A DNA stretch of 64,000 nt from an uncultured Draconibacterium sp. (GTDB lineage Bacteria; Bacteroidota; Bacteroidia; Bacteroidales; Prolixibacteraceae), in assembly GCF_963677565.1 (NCBI RefSeq), contig NZ_OY781981.1, positions 744,001-808,000 of the forward strand. The letters are read 5' to 3'. Within the stretch, counting starts at the first letter, position 1. Each line of letters opens with the position of its first letter. Below, in pieces: positions 42,769 to 51,386 of the stretch. A program made the position numbers and the translations under genes. The notes under the pieces were generated by a model. It did no database searches, had not been told where the DNA came from, and saw only the letters and a program-made list of their open reading frames with translations.

Positions 42769-43437
42769 TTAAAATTCCTTAATTACTTTACATGGATTAC
42801 CAAAAGCCAAAACATTATCCGGAATATCTTTGGTTACTACACTCCCTCCTCCAATTATGGAATTCTTTCCAATCTTAACATGATTAAAAACGGTTGTTCC
42901 CGATCCGATTGTTACTCCCTCTCCAAGCCTGATGTTTCCAGCTAAGTTTGCTCCAGGATGTACAGAGCAAAAGTCATGAATTTTCGTATGATGACCAATC
43001 GAACAATTACGGTTTACTGTAACACCAAAACCAATCTCACAGTAAGAAGAAATAACAGAAAGCGGCTCCATATAAAAACCTGGATTTATTATTGCAGTTG
43101 ACGCAATAACGCTTGATGGATGTATAATTGAAGTAAAATTATCTTTTTTAAGGTTCCACTTTTTAACAAAAAATTCCATTAAAAAGGTCTTCGTAGAAGG
43201 TTTATTGCTGCAAAAAGCAAAACCGCTATCAGGAAAAGCTTTCAAATCCCGGACATCAAATACTTGATAATTAATCCCGGACTCAAAAGGAGCTTCTGAT
43301 CTTTTTTCTCCGTCATTCTTATAAATACTGACTTTCCCTTGATACTGCAATGAATGTAATGTTTCAAAAATCAAAGCCAGGTACATTCCACTATAACCTA
43401 GAATGTTAATCTCTTTTACTGTTGTAAAATCCGTCAT
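42769..43437 (-). CDS. NeuD-like sugar O/N-acyltransferase (left-handed beta-helix)
   Basis: The 222 residues have an N-terminal Rossmann-like part (EINILGYSGMYLALIFETL) as in NeuD/PglD, then hexapeptide repeats building a left-handed beta-helix. Typical coils include IGHHTKIHDFCSVHPGANLAGN and GVTIGSGTTVFNHVKIGKNSIIGGGSVV. His residues in the IGHHTKIHD coil resemble the catalytic base of PglD-type enzymes. It likely transfers an acyl group from an acyl-CoA to an amino sugar. The gene starts 32 bp inside the end of the BKACE gene, implying coupled expression. Confidence 0.87.
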   Translation of the reverse strand: MTDFTTVKEINILGYSGMYLALIFETLHSLQYQGKVSIYKNDGEKRSEAPFESGINYQVFDVRDLKAFPDSGFAFCSNKPSTKTFLMEFFVKKWNLKKDNFTSIIHPSSVIASTAIINPGFYMEPLSVISSYCEIGFGVTVNRNCSIGHHTKIHDFCSVHPGANLAGNIRLGEGVTIGSGTTVFNHVKIGKNSIIGGGSVVTKDIPDNVLAFGNPCKVIKEF

Positions 43438-44236
43438 TTCCGAACTCTTTTGCGGGCATTAATTTTTTCCCGGTTTTTTCAATTACTGTGTGAACATATT
43501 TAATCAGCTGCATATTACTGGCCAGTTCGTTATTTTTCCTGTCCCACCAAATATTATCTTCCAATCCTACTCTAACTCCTACGCCATTTTCTATCGCCCA
43601 TTCAATGGTTGAAAGTTGAAATTTTCCAATTCCACCAAAACCAACATAATGGTTTGCAGGAAGATCATCCAAAGCGAGTTGAAAATGCGATTCGACGGAT
43701 TGCATCCCTGCTATATTCCCAAAAATAAGATTCCAGTATTGCCTACCTTCCATCATTTGCTTTTTTAGCAAATATTTCCCGTAATTTATCATTCCTAAAT
43801 CAAAACACTCCAACTCAGGAGATACTCCGTATTCCTTCATTTTTGCTATTAGCCGCCCGATCATTTCAGGAGCGTTTAGCGATGCCTGTTTCGGAAAATT
43901 GAGCGAACTCAGTGTCAAAGAACACATATCCGGTTTCAACTCAATTACCTCGGAGCGTTTTTCAAATTCGGGAAAATTACGCCCCGAAGTACTCCCGCAT
44001 ATTACCAAATCCGGACAATTTTTTCTTACTCCTTCAAATATGGTTTGATAAACTCCTTTTCGGTATGTAGGAACCTCATTCTTATCCCTTGCATGCAAGT
44101 GAGCAATGGTAATACCCAATTCGTAGGCCTCATGCACCTGCTCTATAATTTCAGAAGCTGAAACCGGGATATAGGGTGTATCTTTCTTATTCGGAATCAT
44201 TCCTGTAGGGCAAAAATTCACGATTATTTTTTCCAT
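43406..44236 (-). CDS. Beta-keto acid cleavage enzyme (BKACE, DUF849)
   Basis: The 276 residues carry the family's marks: NFCPTGMIPNKKDTPYIPVS at the start, the zinc pair HLHARD (about 47-52), and the Glu ligand in VRVGLEDNIWWDRKN (about 230). BKACE enzymes condense a beta-keto acid with acetyl-CoA, giving acetoacetate and a new CoA thioester. They normally sit in lysine, carnitine or other catabolic operons. In a polysaccharide locus this is unusual; a role in making an acyl-CoA for a sugar acyltransferase is inference. The ATG at 44236 avoids overlap with the WbqC-like gene; another ATG lies 30 bp upstream. Confidence 0.9.
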   Translation of the reverse strand: MEKIIVNFCPTGMIPNKKDTPYIPVSASEIIEQVHEAYELGITIAHLHARDKNEVPTYRKGVYQTIFEGVRKNCPDLVICGSTSGRNFPEFEKRSEVIELKPDMCSLTLSSLNFPKQASLNAPEMIGRLIAKMKEYGVSPELECFDLGMINYGKYLLKKQMMEGRQYWNLIFGNIAGMQSVESHFQLALDDLPANHYVGFGGIGKFQLSTIEWAIENGVGVRVGLEDNIWWDRKNNELASNMQLIKYVHTVIEKTGKKLMPAKEFGNDGFYNSKRD

Positions 44237-44253
44237 AAACTCATTTTTTAAAA

Positions 44254-44973
44254 TCAGTTTATCCATTTTACACTATAATCACGCACCAATTTAGCAGAAT
44301 TCTCAATACCACAGAACATCAGTACATCAATTATTGATAACCCTCCAATAAAACCTGAATTATGCTGGTTATAAGGAGTTAGTTGATGCTGTATAAAACC
44401 AAGTTTAACTCCTGCTTCAATAAAATTTTTCTTAGGATAAAATATTTCACCTCCTGGAGCATTTATATAGGAATCCGCCCCAAATGCCAGACACGTGTTT
44501 AATCCCCATAAACCAGGCTCGATCGCAATTTCTACTTCGCCCTCAATATTAGAGAACAATTCAATCGCAGTATCAATTTTTAAGAGTGATGCAATAGTTT
44601 TTATGCTACGAATATTAAATTGCAATAAAGATCTCTCTTCTTCTTCAAAAATGACATCTAAAAGTTCTATCGTTTCTCTGTAATATGGTGCTCTCTTTTT
44701 ATAGTGCTCCAACTGAACCAAAATCTTATTTTTCCATTCACTATTCGAGATTAGCTCGCAATCCGGAAGTTTAGATTTATAAACCGGTTTTTTTAATCCA
44801 ATATTAATGTATTGAAATTGTTCTCTATTTGGCTTTAAAATACGATTACGCGACATCCAACTCTTACGAACATACTGAACGTTATCAAAAAACATAAATA
44901 CATCAGCGGCATGCATTAGACTGAAATAGCCAATATATGGAAAAAAATAAGGTTGATGGAGCGCAAGTTTCAT
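44254..44973 (-). CDS. WbqC-like family protein
   Basis: The 239 residues begin MKLALHQPYFFPYIGYFSLM and continue with VQYVRKSWMSRNRI, the N-terminal signature of WbqC. Mid-protein there is an Asn/Tyr-rich segment (INAPGGEIFYPKKNF). WbqC-type proteins occur in O-antigen and capsule loci and are thought to act on nucleotide-linked amino sugars, possibly as acyltransferases. I chose the ATG at 44973, where the family starts. It lies 17 bp upstream of the BKACE gene. Confidence 0.88.
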   Translation of the reverse strand: MKLALHQPYFFPYIGYFSLMHAADVFMFFDNVQYVRKSWMSRNRILKPNREQFQYINIGLKKPVYKSKLPDCELISNSEWKNKILVQLEHYKKRAPYYRETIELLDVIFEEEERSLLQFNIRSIKTIASLLKIDTAIELFSNIEGEVEIAIEPGLWGLNTCLAFGADSYINAPGGEIFYPKKNFIEAGVKLGFIQHQLTPYNQHNSGFIGGLSIIDVLMFCGIENSAKLVRDYSVKWIN

Positions 44974-45071
44974 ATTGAAGTTGAAATATTTCATCAATCA
45001 CTTTTTGATTGAGCAATTAAAAATTGTACGAGATTTGTACTTTTCTAACTAAAAATTAAAATCTGTTTAGG

Positions 45072-47099
45072 TTAAATTAAGGTCGATTGCATATTTTCCT
45101 CTCTTTGAAAATAGGAGACTAAAGAGCAAATAGTATCATTCATACTATATGTCGGATTCCAATTCATATCCTCATAGAAAGAACTACTATCCATTCCAAA
45201 TTTCATTTGAATATCTTTATCTTCAATAAGTAATTCCGAACGTATCCCTCCGTTTTTACTGCTTGAAATTTCAATGGATTTTTCAGCAAATTTTTTTAAT
45301 GTATATGTTCTATTCGTTCCCAAATTGTAAACTGGCTTCCAATTAACAGGCTCTGTATTCAGCATTTTTATAATAGCATCAACCGCATCTCTTACATCTA
45401 ATCGTTCCATCAATTGCATACCTCCCAACAATTTAATCGGTTCACCAGCTAATGCTAATTTTACGAACTTAGACAGAAAATCTACTTCAACCAATCCATC
45501 GGCACCTCCAGACAATGAAGCCAGGCGAATTGAACTAAAACATAAAGTATTTAAATGTCTTTTAGCATTAGAAAGCATTAACTCACTTGCATATTTTGCC
45601 TGTGCGTAGGTACTTTCAGGAGCAACAGGGGTATCTTCATTCCATGGTGGTATGGATTGCAATCCGTAAACGCTTTGAGATGAAATATTAATAATAGCTG
45701 GGATATGATTTAACACCGACCTGGTAAATAAATCGCCTGTAAATTCAAGACTATTAGCGATCTTCTGATTTGATCCATGAGGCCGGGTAAAACCCATATG
45801 TATTAATATATCAACATTACCAAGACCAACTCGTCCTTGATCAAGATCATATGAATCTAAAAATACATCTGCTTTATTTCCCAAATGTTCTTTCAGTTTT
45901 GTCTTATCCAAATCAAATGCCCAAATTTCAAATTTGTCATTTCCCGAGAGTTTTCTTATCAAGTTCCTTCCCAGGTATCCTCCCGCGCCAGTTATTAGTA
46001 ATGTCTTTCTTTTCTTAATTTCTCCCTGATTAATTGTTTGAAAGAGATTTAAAACTTTCTGGTCGCGTTCTAATGGTATTGATTTATCGGCAGTTTGTCG
46101 TACTCCGAAACGGTTATAATTAAACCTAAGCTGGTTCTTTCCTTTATCAATATCCAACCATTCTTTCACGCATGCTTCTACTTCGTTAAATCCCATAAGT
46201 GCACGAAGCCCGGTAATCCCGGTAAAACGGGGATTCATTTCAAACAACTTTAAGCCATTTTCGGTAATACGACCTTGAATATTTAAAGGACCACGCAATC
46301 CCATTTTTAAGAAAGTTGGTGTTAGCTTATCAATAATATTCCATACGTACTCATTATCATATGGTACAATTTCAATTGGTACTCCATTATTCAATTTATT
46401 ATAAGAAAACATTCTTCCCATCAACTTTCCATCCTGACTGTAAACAATTTGTATAGAAACCTCGGAAACCTGTGGATTAATGTTGTTTTTTATTTGTTTT
46501 GTGTAAAAATCGTAATTTGGATCGGTTTTTACGGGAATGGCCAGTTCCTGCAGAATGTGTTTGTCTGTTATTTTTGCTAAATCTTCTTTATTATTAATAA
46601 TTTGAATTCCTCTGGATGCAAAACCTCCCCTTGGTTTTGCTATAAATGGATATTTACTCTTGCCTAATTCGATATCTTGAACGAGCGTTTGTCTATTGTA
46701 GCTTTTTACAAAAACGTCTGCAATTTTGTTTAACTCGTTGCTCATTCTTTCTTTATCGCGGCAGATAGCAATTAGTTCTTCATCAGGATATATTGCATTA
46801 ATTCCTGCATCTTTTAACCTTTCTTCATTTTGAGCAAAGATAAGTACTTCATCATCCAATCCTGGTATTAATAAGTCAATTTTGTGTTGCTTACATTTCA
46901 AAATGATATTATCAATGTATCCTTCTTCATAAATAGTTTTTGTATAATCGTAAGCATCACAATCGTATTCACCAAATGCAAAGGGATTAGAACCAAAACC
47001 AATTGTTTCAACTGGAAGACGTGATAATCGTAATGAATTAATTACCGATTGACCTACACCACTACCAATACATGATATTCCTATCTTATATTTCTTCAT
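45072..47099 (-). CDS. ATP-grasp enzyme fused to an NAD-dependent sugar epimerase/dehydratase (SDR)
   Basis: The 675 residues join two enzymes. The first ~345 form an ATP-grasp ligase of the carbamoyl-phosphate-synthase-like type (SCIGSGVGQSVINSLRLS, KYPFIAKPRGGFASRG, LFEMNPRFTGITGLRA). From about 365 there is an extended SDR with GAGGYLGRNL, SSQSVYG and the catalytic YAQAKYASE (Y-x3-K). The ligase part should join an amine and a carboxylate with ATP; the SDR part acts on a nucleotide sugar. Stop and start codons overlap the neighbouring DegT gene by 4 bp. Both activities on one chain suggest they act in sequence on the same sugar. Confidence 0.88.
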   Translation of the reverse strand: MKKYKIGISCIGSGVGQSVINSLRLSRLPVETIGFGSNPFAFGEYDCDAYDYTKTIYEEGYIDNIILKCKQHKIDLLIPGLDDEVLIFAQNEERLKDAGINAIYPDEELIAICRDKERMSNELNKIADVFVKSYNRQTLVQDIELGKSKYPFIAKPRGGFASRGIQIINNKEDLAKITDKHILQELAIPVKTDPNYDFYTKQIKNNINPQVSEVSIQIVYSQDGKLMGRMFSYNKLNNGVPIEIVPYDNEYVWNIIDKLTPTFLKMGLRGPLNIQGRITENGLKLFEMNPRFTGITGLRALMGFNEVEACVKEWLDIDKGKNQLRFNYNRFGVRQTADKSIPLERDQKVLNLFQTINQGEIKKRKTLLITGAGGYLGRNLIRKLSGNDKFEIWAFDLDKTKLKEHLGNKADVFLDSYDLDQGRVGLGNVDILIHMGFTRPHGSNQKIANSLEFTGDLFTRSVLNHIPAIINISSQSVYGLQSIPPWNEDTPVAPESTYAQAKYASELMLSNAKRHLNTLCFSSIRLASLSGGADGLVEVDFLSKFVKLALAGEPIKLLGGMQLMERLDVRDAVDAIIKMLNTEPVNWKPVYNLGTNRTYTLKKFAEKSIEISSSKNGGIRSELLIEDKDIQMKFGMDSSSFYEDMNWNPTYSMNDTICSLVSYFQREENMQSTLI

Positions 47100-48205
47100 G
47101 CTAATTTTTTTATTAAACTACAAATCATTCTCACATCACTTGCATGCAATTCCGGATAAATGGGTAAACAAATTACTTCCTGCGACAACCTCATTGCAAC
47201 TGGCAGGTTAGACGGTTTTGCAGAATCCAATCCCTGATATGTAGGAAATTGAGAAATTAACGGATAAAAATATCTCCTTCCGTAGATGTTGTTATCTTCC
47301 AATTTCTTGTACAAAGCATCTCTAGAAATTCCATATTCCTGTTCATCAACAAAAATTGGTACATACGCATAATTGTAATTCAAATCCTCGGGTTGTTTCA
47401 TTAAACGAATTCCACGAACCCCATCTAGGTATTTGCGATATATTTCTGATAGTTTTTTTCTCTCTTTTATATGCTCATCGATTGATTTTAGCTGTAAAAT
47501 TCCATAGGCAGCCTGAACTTCATTCATTTTGGCATTTATACCTGGGGCAACCACTTCTGTTTCTCCTGTAATTCCAAAATTTTTAAGGTAATCAATTTGC
47601 TTTTTTATTTTTTCGTTATGACAAACAATTGCTCCTCCTTCAATAGTATTAAAAACTTTTGTTGCATGAAAACTTAGTACAGACAGATCTCCAAAGTTCA
47701 ATATACTTTCTCCTTTTTGTCTTACACTGAAGGCATGGGCAGCATCATAAATTACTTTTAATCCGTAACGATCTGCAATTGCCTGAATTTCCATCTCTCT
47801 ACAAGGATTACCATAAATATGCACCGGAAGAATTGCTGTTGTTGCCGGAGTTATAGCTGACTCAATTTTCTTAGGATCAATAGTACAAAACTCTGGTTCG
47901 ATATCAACAAATACAGGTTTAATATGATTCCACCATATAGCGTGTGTGGTTGCCACAAAACTATAGGGAGTTGTAATTACCTCGCCCGTAATATTCAATG
48001 CCTGCAATGCCGAAATTAGAGCTAGCGTTCCATTTGAGAAAAGAGAAATATATGGAACACCTAGATACTCTGACAGGGCTGTTTCGAATTCCTTATGAAA
48101 TTCCCCGTTATTGGTTACCCATTTTCGATCCCAAATATCCGTTAGTAATTTTGTAAACTCATCTAAACTAGGCAATATCGGTTGAGTTATGGAGATTTTA
48201 TTCAT
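47096..48205 (-). CDS. DegT/DnrJ/EryC1/StrS family sugar aminotransferase
   Basis: The 369 residues include the PLP lysine in LSFHATKVFNTIEGGAIV (about residue 185), the DAAHAF segment that holds the pyridine ring, and GINAKMNEVQAAYG. It converts a keto-sugar nucleotide into an amino sugar. It lies directly before the ATP-grasp/SDR fusion (4-bp overlap), whose SDR part could supply or use its product. It resembles the VioA/PseC/ArnB class; the position aminated is not predictable by eye. Confidence 0.93.
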   Translation of the reverse strand: MNKISITQPILPSLDEFTKLLTDIWDRKWVTNNGEFHKEFETALSEYLGVPYISLFSNGTLALISALQALNITGEVITTPYSFVATTHAIWWNHIKPVFVDIEPEFCTIDPKKIESAITPATTAILPVHIYGNPCREMEIQAIADRYGLKVIYDAAHAFSVRQKGESILNFGDLSVLSFHATKVFNTIEGGAIVCHNEKIKKQIDYLKNFGITGETEVVAPGINAKMNEVQAAYGILQLKSIDEHIKERKKLSEIYRKYLDGVRGIRLMKQPEDLNYNYAYVPIFVDEQEYGISRDALYKKLEDNNIYGRRYFYPLISQFPTYQGLDSAKPSNLPVAMRLSQEVICLPIYPELHASDVRMICSLIKKLA

Positions 48206-48217
48206 GTTATAAATATA

Positions 48218-48913
48218 CTATGTTTTATTCACCCACGGAAATTCATTCTTTGTGGACGGAAGTCCTAAAAATTCTGTTAATCTTTTTGCGGCATCTTTTT
48301 CAGCAACATTCAATACCAACAAGTCATTCGGGCGGTTTTTAAAGTATAATTTTACTCGCTCATTATATGTATTGTAATGCTTTATAAAAACCTCTTTATT
48401 ATATGGGTCGCTTTCGGATGTATTATAAATAAGTTGGTTATTAATCCAGGGGCGCCCTTTTACTATGTATGTAGCACTTTGCAGGTCTTCTTTTGTGGGA
48501 ATTCGTCCATTTTTCCCCCAAAGTTTTGCATGAAACCTTGTAACTGAATTATACCATTGTTCTGCATTATCTCGAATGGTTAAAATAAACTTACTTCCCG
48601 GAAATGCTTTATCTAAAGCGATATAAGTTTCTGGCAAGCTAAATGGTACATCCTGAAAAAACTGGGCAGTTTTACAATATTTTATCAAATCCTCATACCT
48701 GTGCTCTGCCCAATCATCAAGTAATAACTCCGCCGTCCTCTGATCGCCAACTACAAATCCAAGTTTTTCCATCATTACTTTCATTGAAGTAGTACCCGTT
48801 TTATTTCTTCCGATGCAAAATATTTTGGTTTTGTCTTTTTTTGCCTTTGTACGGAGGAAATTACAGGCATTTTTTATTCTAACTCTTACTATTTTCTGAA
48901 CGTGTCTAACCAT
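48218..48913 (-). CDS. Sulfotransferase 2 (Sulfotransfer_4-like)
   Basis: The 231 residues carry the PAPS loop IGRNKTGTTSMKVMMEKLG (about 33-51) and LTIRDNAEQWYNSVTRFHAK (about 122-141). This pattern, with a kinase-like KTGTT loop, belongs to the group often seen with short bacterial proteins of unknown acceptor. The first ~25 residues are basic. It overlaps the end of the upstream GT2 gene by 25 bp and lies 13 bp before the aminotransferase gene, so it shares the amino-sugar operon. Confidence 0.85.
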   Translation of the reverse strand: MVRHVQKIVRVRIKNACNFLRTKAKKDKTKIFCIGRNKTGTTSMKVMMEKLGFVVGDQRTAELLLDDWAEHRYEDLIKYCKTAQFFQDVPFSLPETYIALDKAFPGSKFILTIRDNAEQWYNSVTRFHAKLWGKNGRIPTKEDLQSATYIVKGRPWINNQLIYNTSESDPYNKEVFIKHYNTYNERVKLYFKNRPNDLLVLNVAEKDAAKRLTEFLGLPSTKNEFPWVNKT

Positions 48914-49935
48914 AATATTGATGAACGACGAAGCTTATAATTCCTAACACACAACACCATTACCTCCAACACTTTAACGGCATTTAGATTTCGATATAAT
49001 TTTTCTCTAAACATAAGCAAAACACAACCTGTAAATCCTAAAATATAGATTACTTTTAACTGATTAATTTGCGGATAAGCTGAAAATAATTGTTTTGTCG
49101 ATTGATTAATTTTTCGAACCACGATTATTATTCGTAGAATCTCTCTTTTGGATAAAGAATTTGATTGAAAAAGTTTATTAAATTGGTTTTGTCTTCCCTC
49201 GTTTTCAATCCCCAGGTTTTGCAACATTCTTATTCTAATTTTATTTGCTAATATCCCCTGCTTATAATTTCTTTTATATTTTTCTTCTTTGGATTGAATA
49301 TCACGATATTTTAAAAGAACTTTTGGAATATTATGAAAAATGATATCCTCATTAAAAACCAATCGTGACCAAAGATCAAAATCTTGGGCTAATAAAAAAG
49401 ATTCATCATAGGTTATCTTATAGGATTGTATTGTTTGTGCTCTAAAAATAACAGTTGGATGATAAATAGCAGGACTAACCATAGTTGTAGCTTTTATCCT
49501 TCTATTTTTTATGGGTACAACTGATTTTTTTCTAAATACTTCCCCGACATAATTGATCCTTGAAATAAAACTTCCACAAATATCAATATTTGGATTTTCT
49601 TCAAGAAATCTAACCTGAATGCTAAATCGATTTTTTATACATAAATCGTCAGCATCCATTCTGGCAATATATTTACCTTTTGCCAGTTTCATGGCCCTAT
49701 TCAAAGAAGCCGCCAGGCCAATATTATATTGATTTTTTATTATTCGAATACGTGCATCATCATACAATTTGAGCTTTTCGTATGTTTTGTCTTCAGATCC
49801 ATCTTCAACAACAATTAGCTCAAAGTTTTTATATGCCTGGTTGAGTATCGATTGAATAGCTTCATCTATATATTTTTCAGAATTATAGACAGGCATAATG
49901 ATGGATATTAAAGCTGTGGTGCACATTCTATTCAA
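48889..49935 (-). CDS. Family 2 glycosyltransferase
   Basis: The 348 residues open ALISIIMPVYNSEKYIDEAI, then VVEDGSEDKTYE (about 42-53) and RMDADDLC (about 92-99), the classic GT2 nucleotide and metal sites. The last ~60 residues are basic with one hydrophobic stretch (VIYILGFTGCVLLM). It is the first gene of the minus-strand amino-sugar and sulfotransferase run. Confidence 0.92.
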   Translation of the reverse strand: MNRMCTTALISIIMPVYNSEKYIDEAIQSILNQAYKNFELIVVEDGSEDKTYEKLKLYDDARIRIIKNQYNIGLAASLNRAMKLAKGKYIARMDADDLCIKNRFSIQVRFLEENPNIDICGSFISRINYVGEVFRKKSVVPIKNRRIKATTMVSPAIYHPTVIFRAQTIQSYKITYDESFLLAQDFDLWSRLVFNEDIIFHNIPKVLLKYRDIQSKEEKYKRNYKQGILANKIRIRMLQNLGIENEGRQNQFNKLFQSNSLSKREILRIIIVVRKINQSTKQLFSAYPQINQLKVIYILGFTGCVLLMFREKLYRNLNAVKVLEVMVLCVRNYKLRRSSILWLDTFRK

Positions 49936-49971
49936 CTTTTCTATTCCATATTAGTAAGGTTTTGTTGATGT

Positions 49972-50121
49972 ATGGAATATTATGTTGTAAATTTAAAAAA
50001 AAGTGTTAATTTGGAAGCTTTGGACGCAATATATGAGAATATTTCCTTATTAAAATCATCAAATAAAGTTATTTTAAAAATGGACAAACCAAAAGATCTC
50101 ATAAGTAGTTCCATTTTATAA
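49972..50121 (+). CDS. Possible 49-residue small protein in a 415-bp gap
   Basis: An ATG frame gives MEYYVVNLKKSVNLEALDAI then a Lys/Ser-rich end and stop. It has protein-like composition with an alternating hydrophobic pattern and could be the remnant of a longer protein, for example of an STAS-type domain. No good promoter is visible; a GTTGATG precedes the ATG. The rest of the gap (49936-50350) contains nothing else I can identify. Confidence 0.25.
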   Translation: MEYYVVNLKKSVNLEALDAIYENISLLKSSNKVILKMDKPKDLISSSIL

Positions 50122-50350
50122 TTCTGAAATGAGCGATAAAAAATGTTTAAATTACAAATAAGAACCGCAAATTGCATACCTAGGGATTATTGCAAAAAAA
50201 GTTAGGTAAACCGATAATTCGTTTAAAAGGATATATTGTGTAATATTGCATTACATATTACCCACTAGCAGCAAAAAACCCGAATTCAGACCTTTACCGT
50301 CGAAAGAACATTATAATTTCTAGATAGACACTCAAAGATAAATATTGCAA

Positions 50351-51304
50351 ATGACATCACATAGTATTCCTAAAATTCTCCTCATCCATGTAGGAATGCC
50401 AAAAGCAGCATCAACCTCTTTGCAAAAGTCTTTGTTCTTTAGCTCCAAAGAAATAGAAGCTTTTAAAAAAAAGAAAAGTAATGCTTTATATAAATTAGCT
50501 ACTCTAACGAGTTATAATTTCGAGAAACAAAAAGAAGATATTAAACAGGAAATTTTGAAACAATTTAGTGGCAAGAAACCAGCCATTATTACTGAGGAAA
50601 TGTTTTTATATGGAAGAGCGGAGCAAAAAGAGAAATTCATAGTTTACTCCTCCTATCAGGAAATTGCCAAACGTCTTAATGACCTATTTCCTAATGCAAA
50701 GATACTTATCATTATTAGAAACCAACTTAAATGGTTACCTTCTGCATATAGCGAATGGTGTAAGGCAGGATTCTTAAATCATAGGCAATTCTCATCCTTT
50801 GCTGACAATTTACTTGAAGCATACCAAACTGGTTGTAATACAACATATAATAGTTTAAAATATGACATCATTTATACTAATTATTGCGATTTATTCGGAA
50901 AAGAAAATGTATATATTGAACTTTTCGAGACTTTCATTGGAGATCAAGAGGCATCTATTAGAAAAATGATGGATTTTTTAGGGATTGATAGTACAAAGGT
51001 GCTTGAATCATTTCAACCGATTCATTCAAATGCCAGACCAACAGTTATGGAGCTTTTTATTAGAAAAATAAATCGGGAATATGGCCAAAGCAACATTATT
51101 AAAAGACTGAAGAAACTATTAGGCTGCGAATCAACAGGAATATTGAAACTTATCCAATCTTTACCAGTATCAAATAGAAGAGTTAAGAATACACTCACTG
51201 AAGAACAGAATAAACTTTTTAGTGAGCATTTTGCTTCTTCAAATAGTAGGCTAAAAAAGTTAACAGGCCTTCCTCTGGGTAATTATGGATATCCTTTAAA
51301 ATAG
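50351..51304 (+). CDS. Sulfotransferase 3
   Basis: The 317 residues carry the 5'-phosphosulfate loop HVGMPKAASTSLQKSLF (about 13-29) and the 3'-phosphate motif IIIRNQLKWLPSAYSEW (about 118-134). The ATG at 50351 is chosen over a TTG two codons earlier. Length and the later IHSNARPTV segment suit a polysaccharide or lipid sulfotransferase. It starts a plus-strand pair with a GT2 gene 82 bp downstream. Confidence 0.85.
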   Translation: MTSHSIPKILLIHVGMPKAASTSLQKSLFFSSKEIEAFKKKKSNALYKLATLTSYNFEKQKEDIKQEILKQFSGKKPAIITEEMFLYGRAEQKEKFIVYSSYQEIAKRLNDLFPNAKILIIIRNQLKWLPSAYSEWCKAGFLNHRQFSSFADNLLEAYQTGCNTTYNSLKYDIIYTNYCDLFGKENVYIELFETFIGDQEASIRKMMDFLGIDSTKVLESFQPIHSNARPTVMELFIRKINREYGQSNIIKRLKKLLGCESTGILKLIQSLPVSNRRVKNTLTEEQNKLFSEHFASSNSRLKKLTGLPLGNYGYPLK

Positions 51305-51386
51305 TCATTTGATAAATAAGTAAAAATGAAATAAATGCAAATGATGAAATCACCTAGCCTTAAACAAGTTAGCTAAATTATAAAGA

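Noticed and set aside
44254..44266. Start of BKACE at 44266
   Set aside because: It would overlap the WbqC-like gene and adds ten residues that do not belong to the family.
49980..50177. Minus-strand 65-residue frame in the gap before the GT2 gene
   Set aside because: Low-complexity Phe/Leu-rich, no start signal; the plus-strand 49-residue frame there looks more protein-like.
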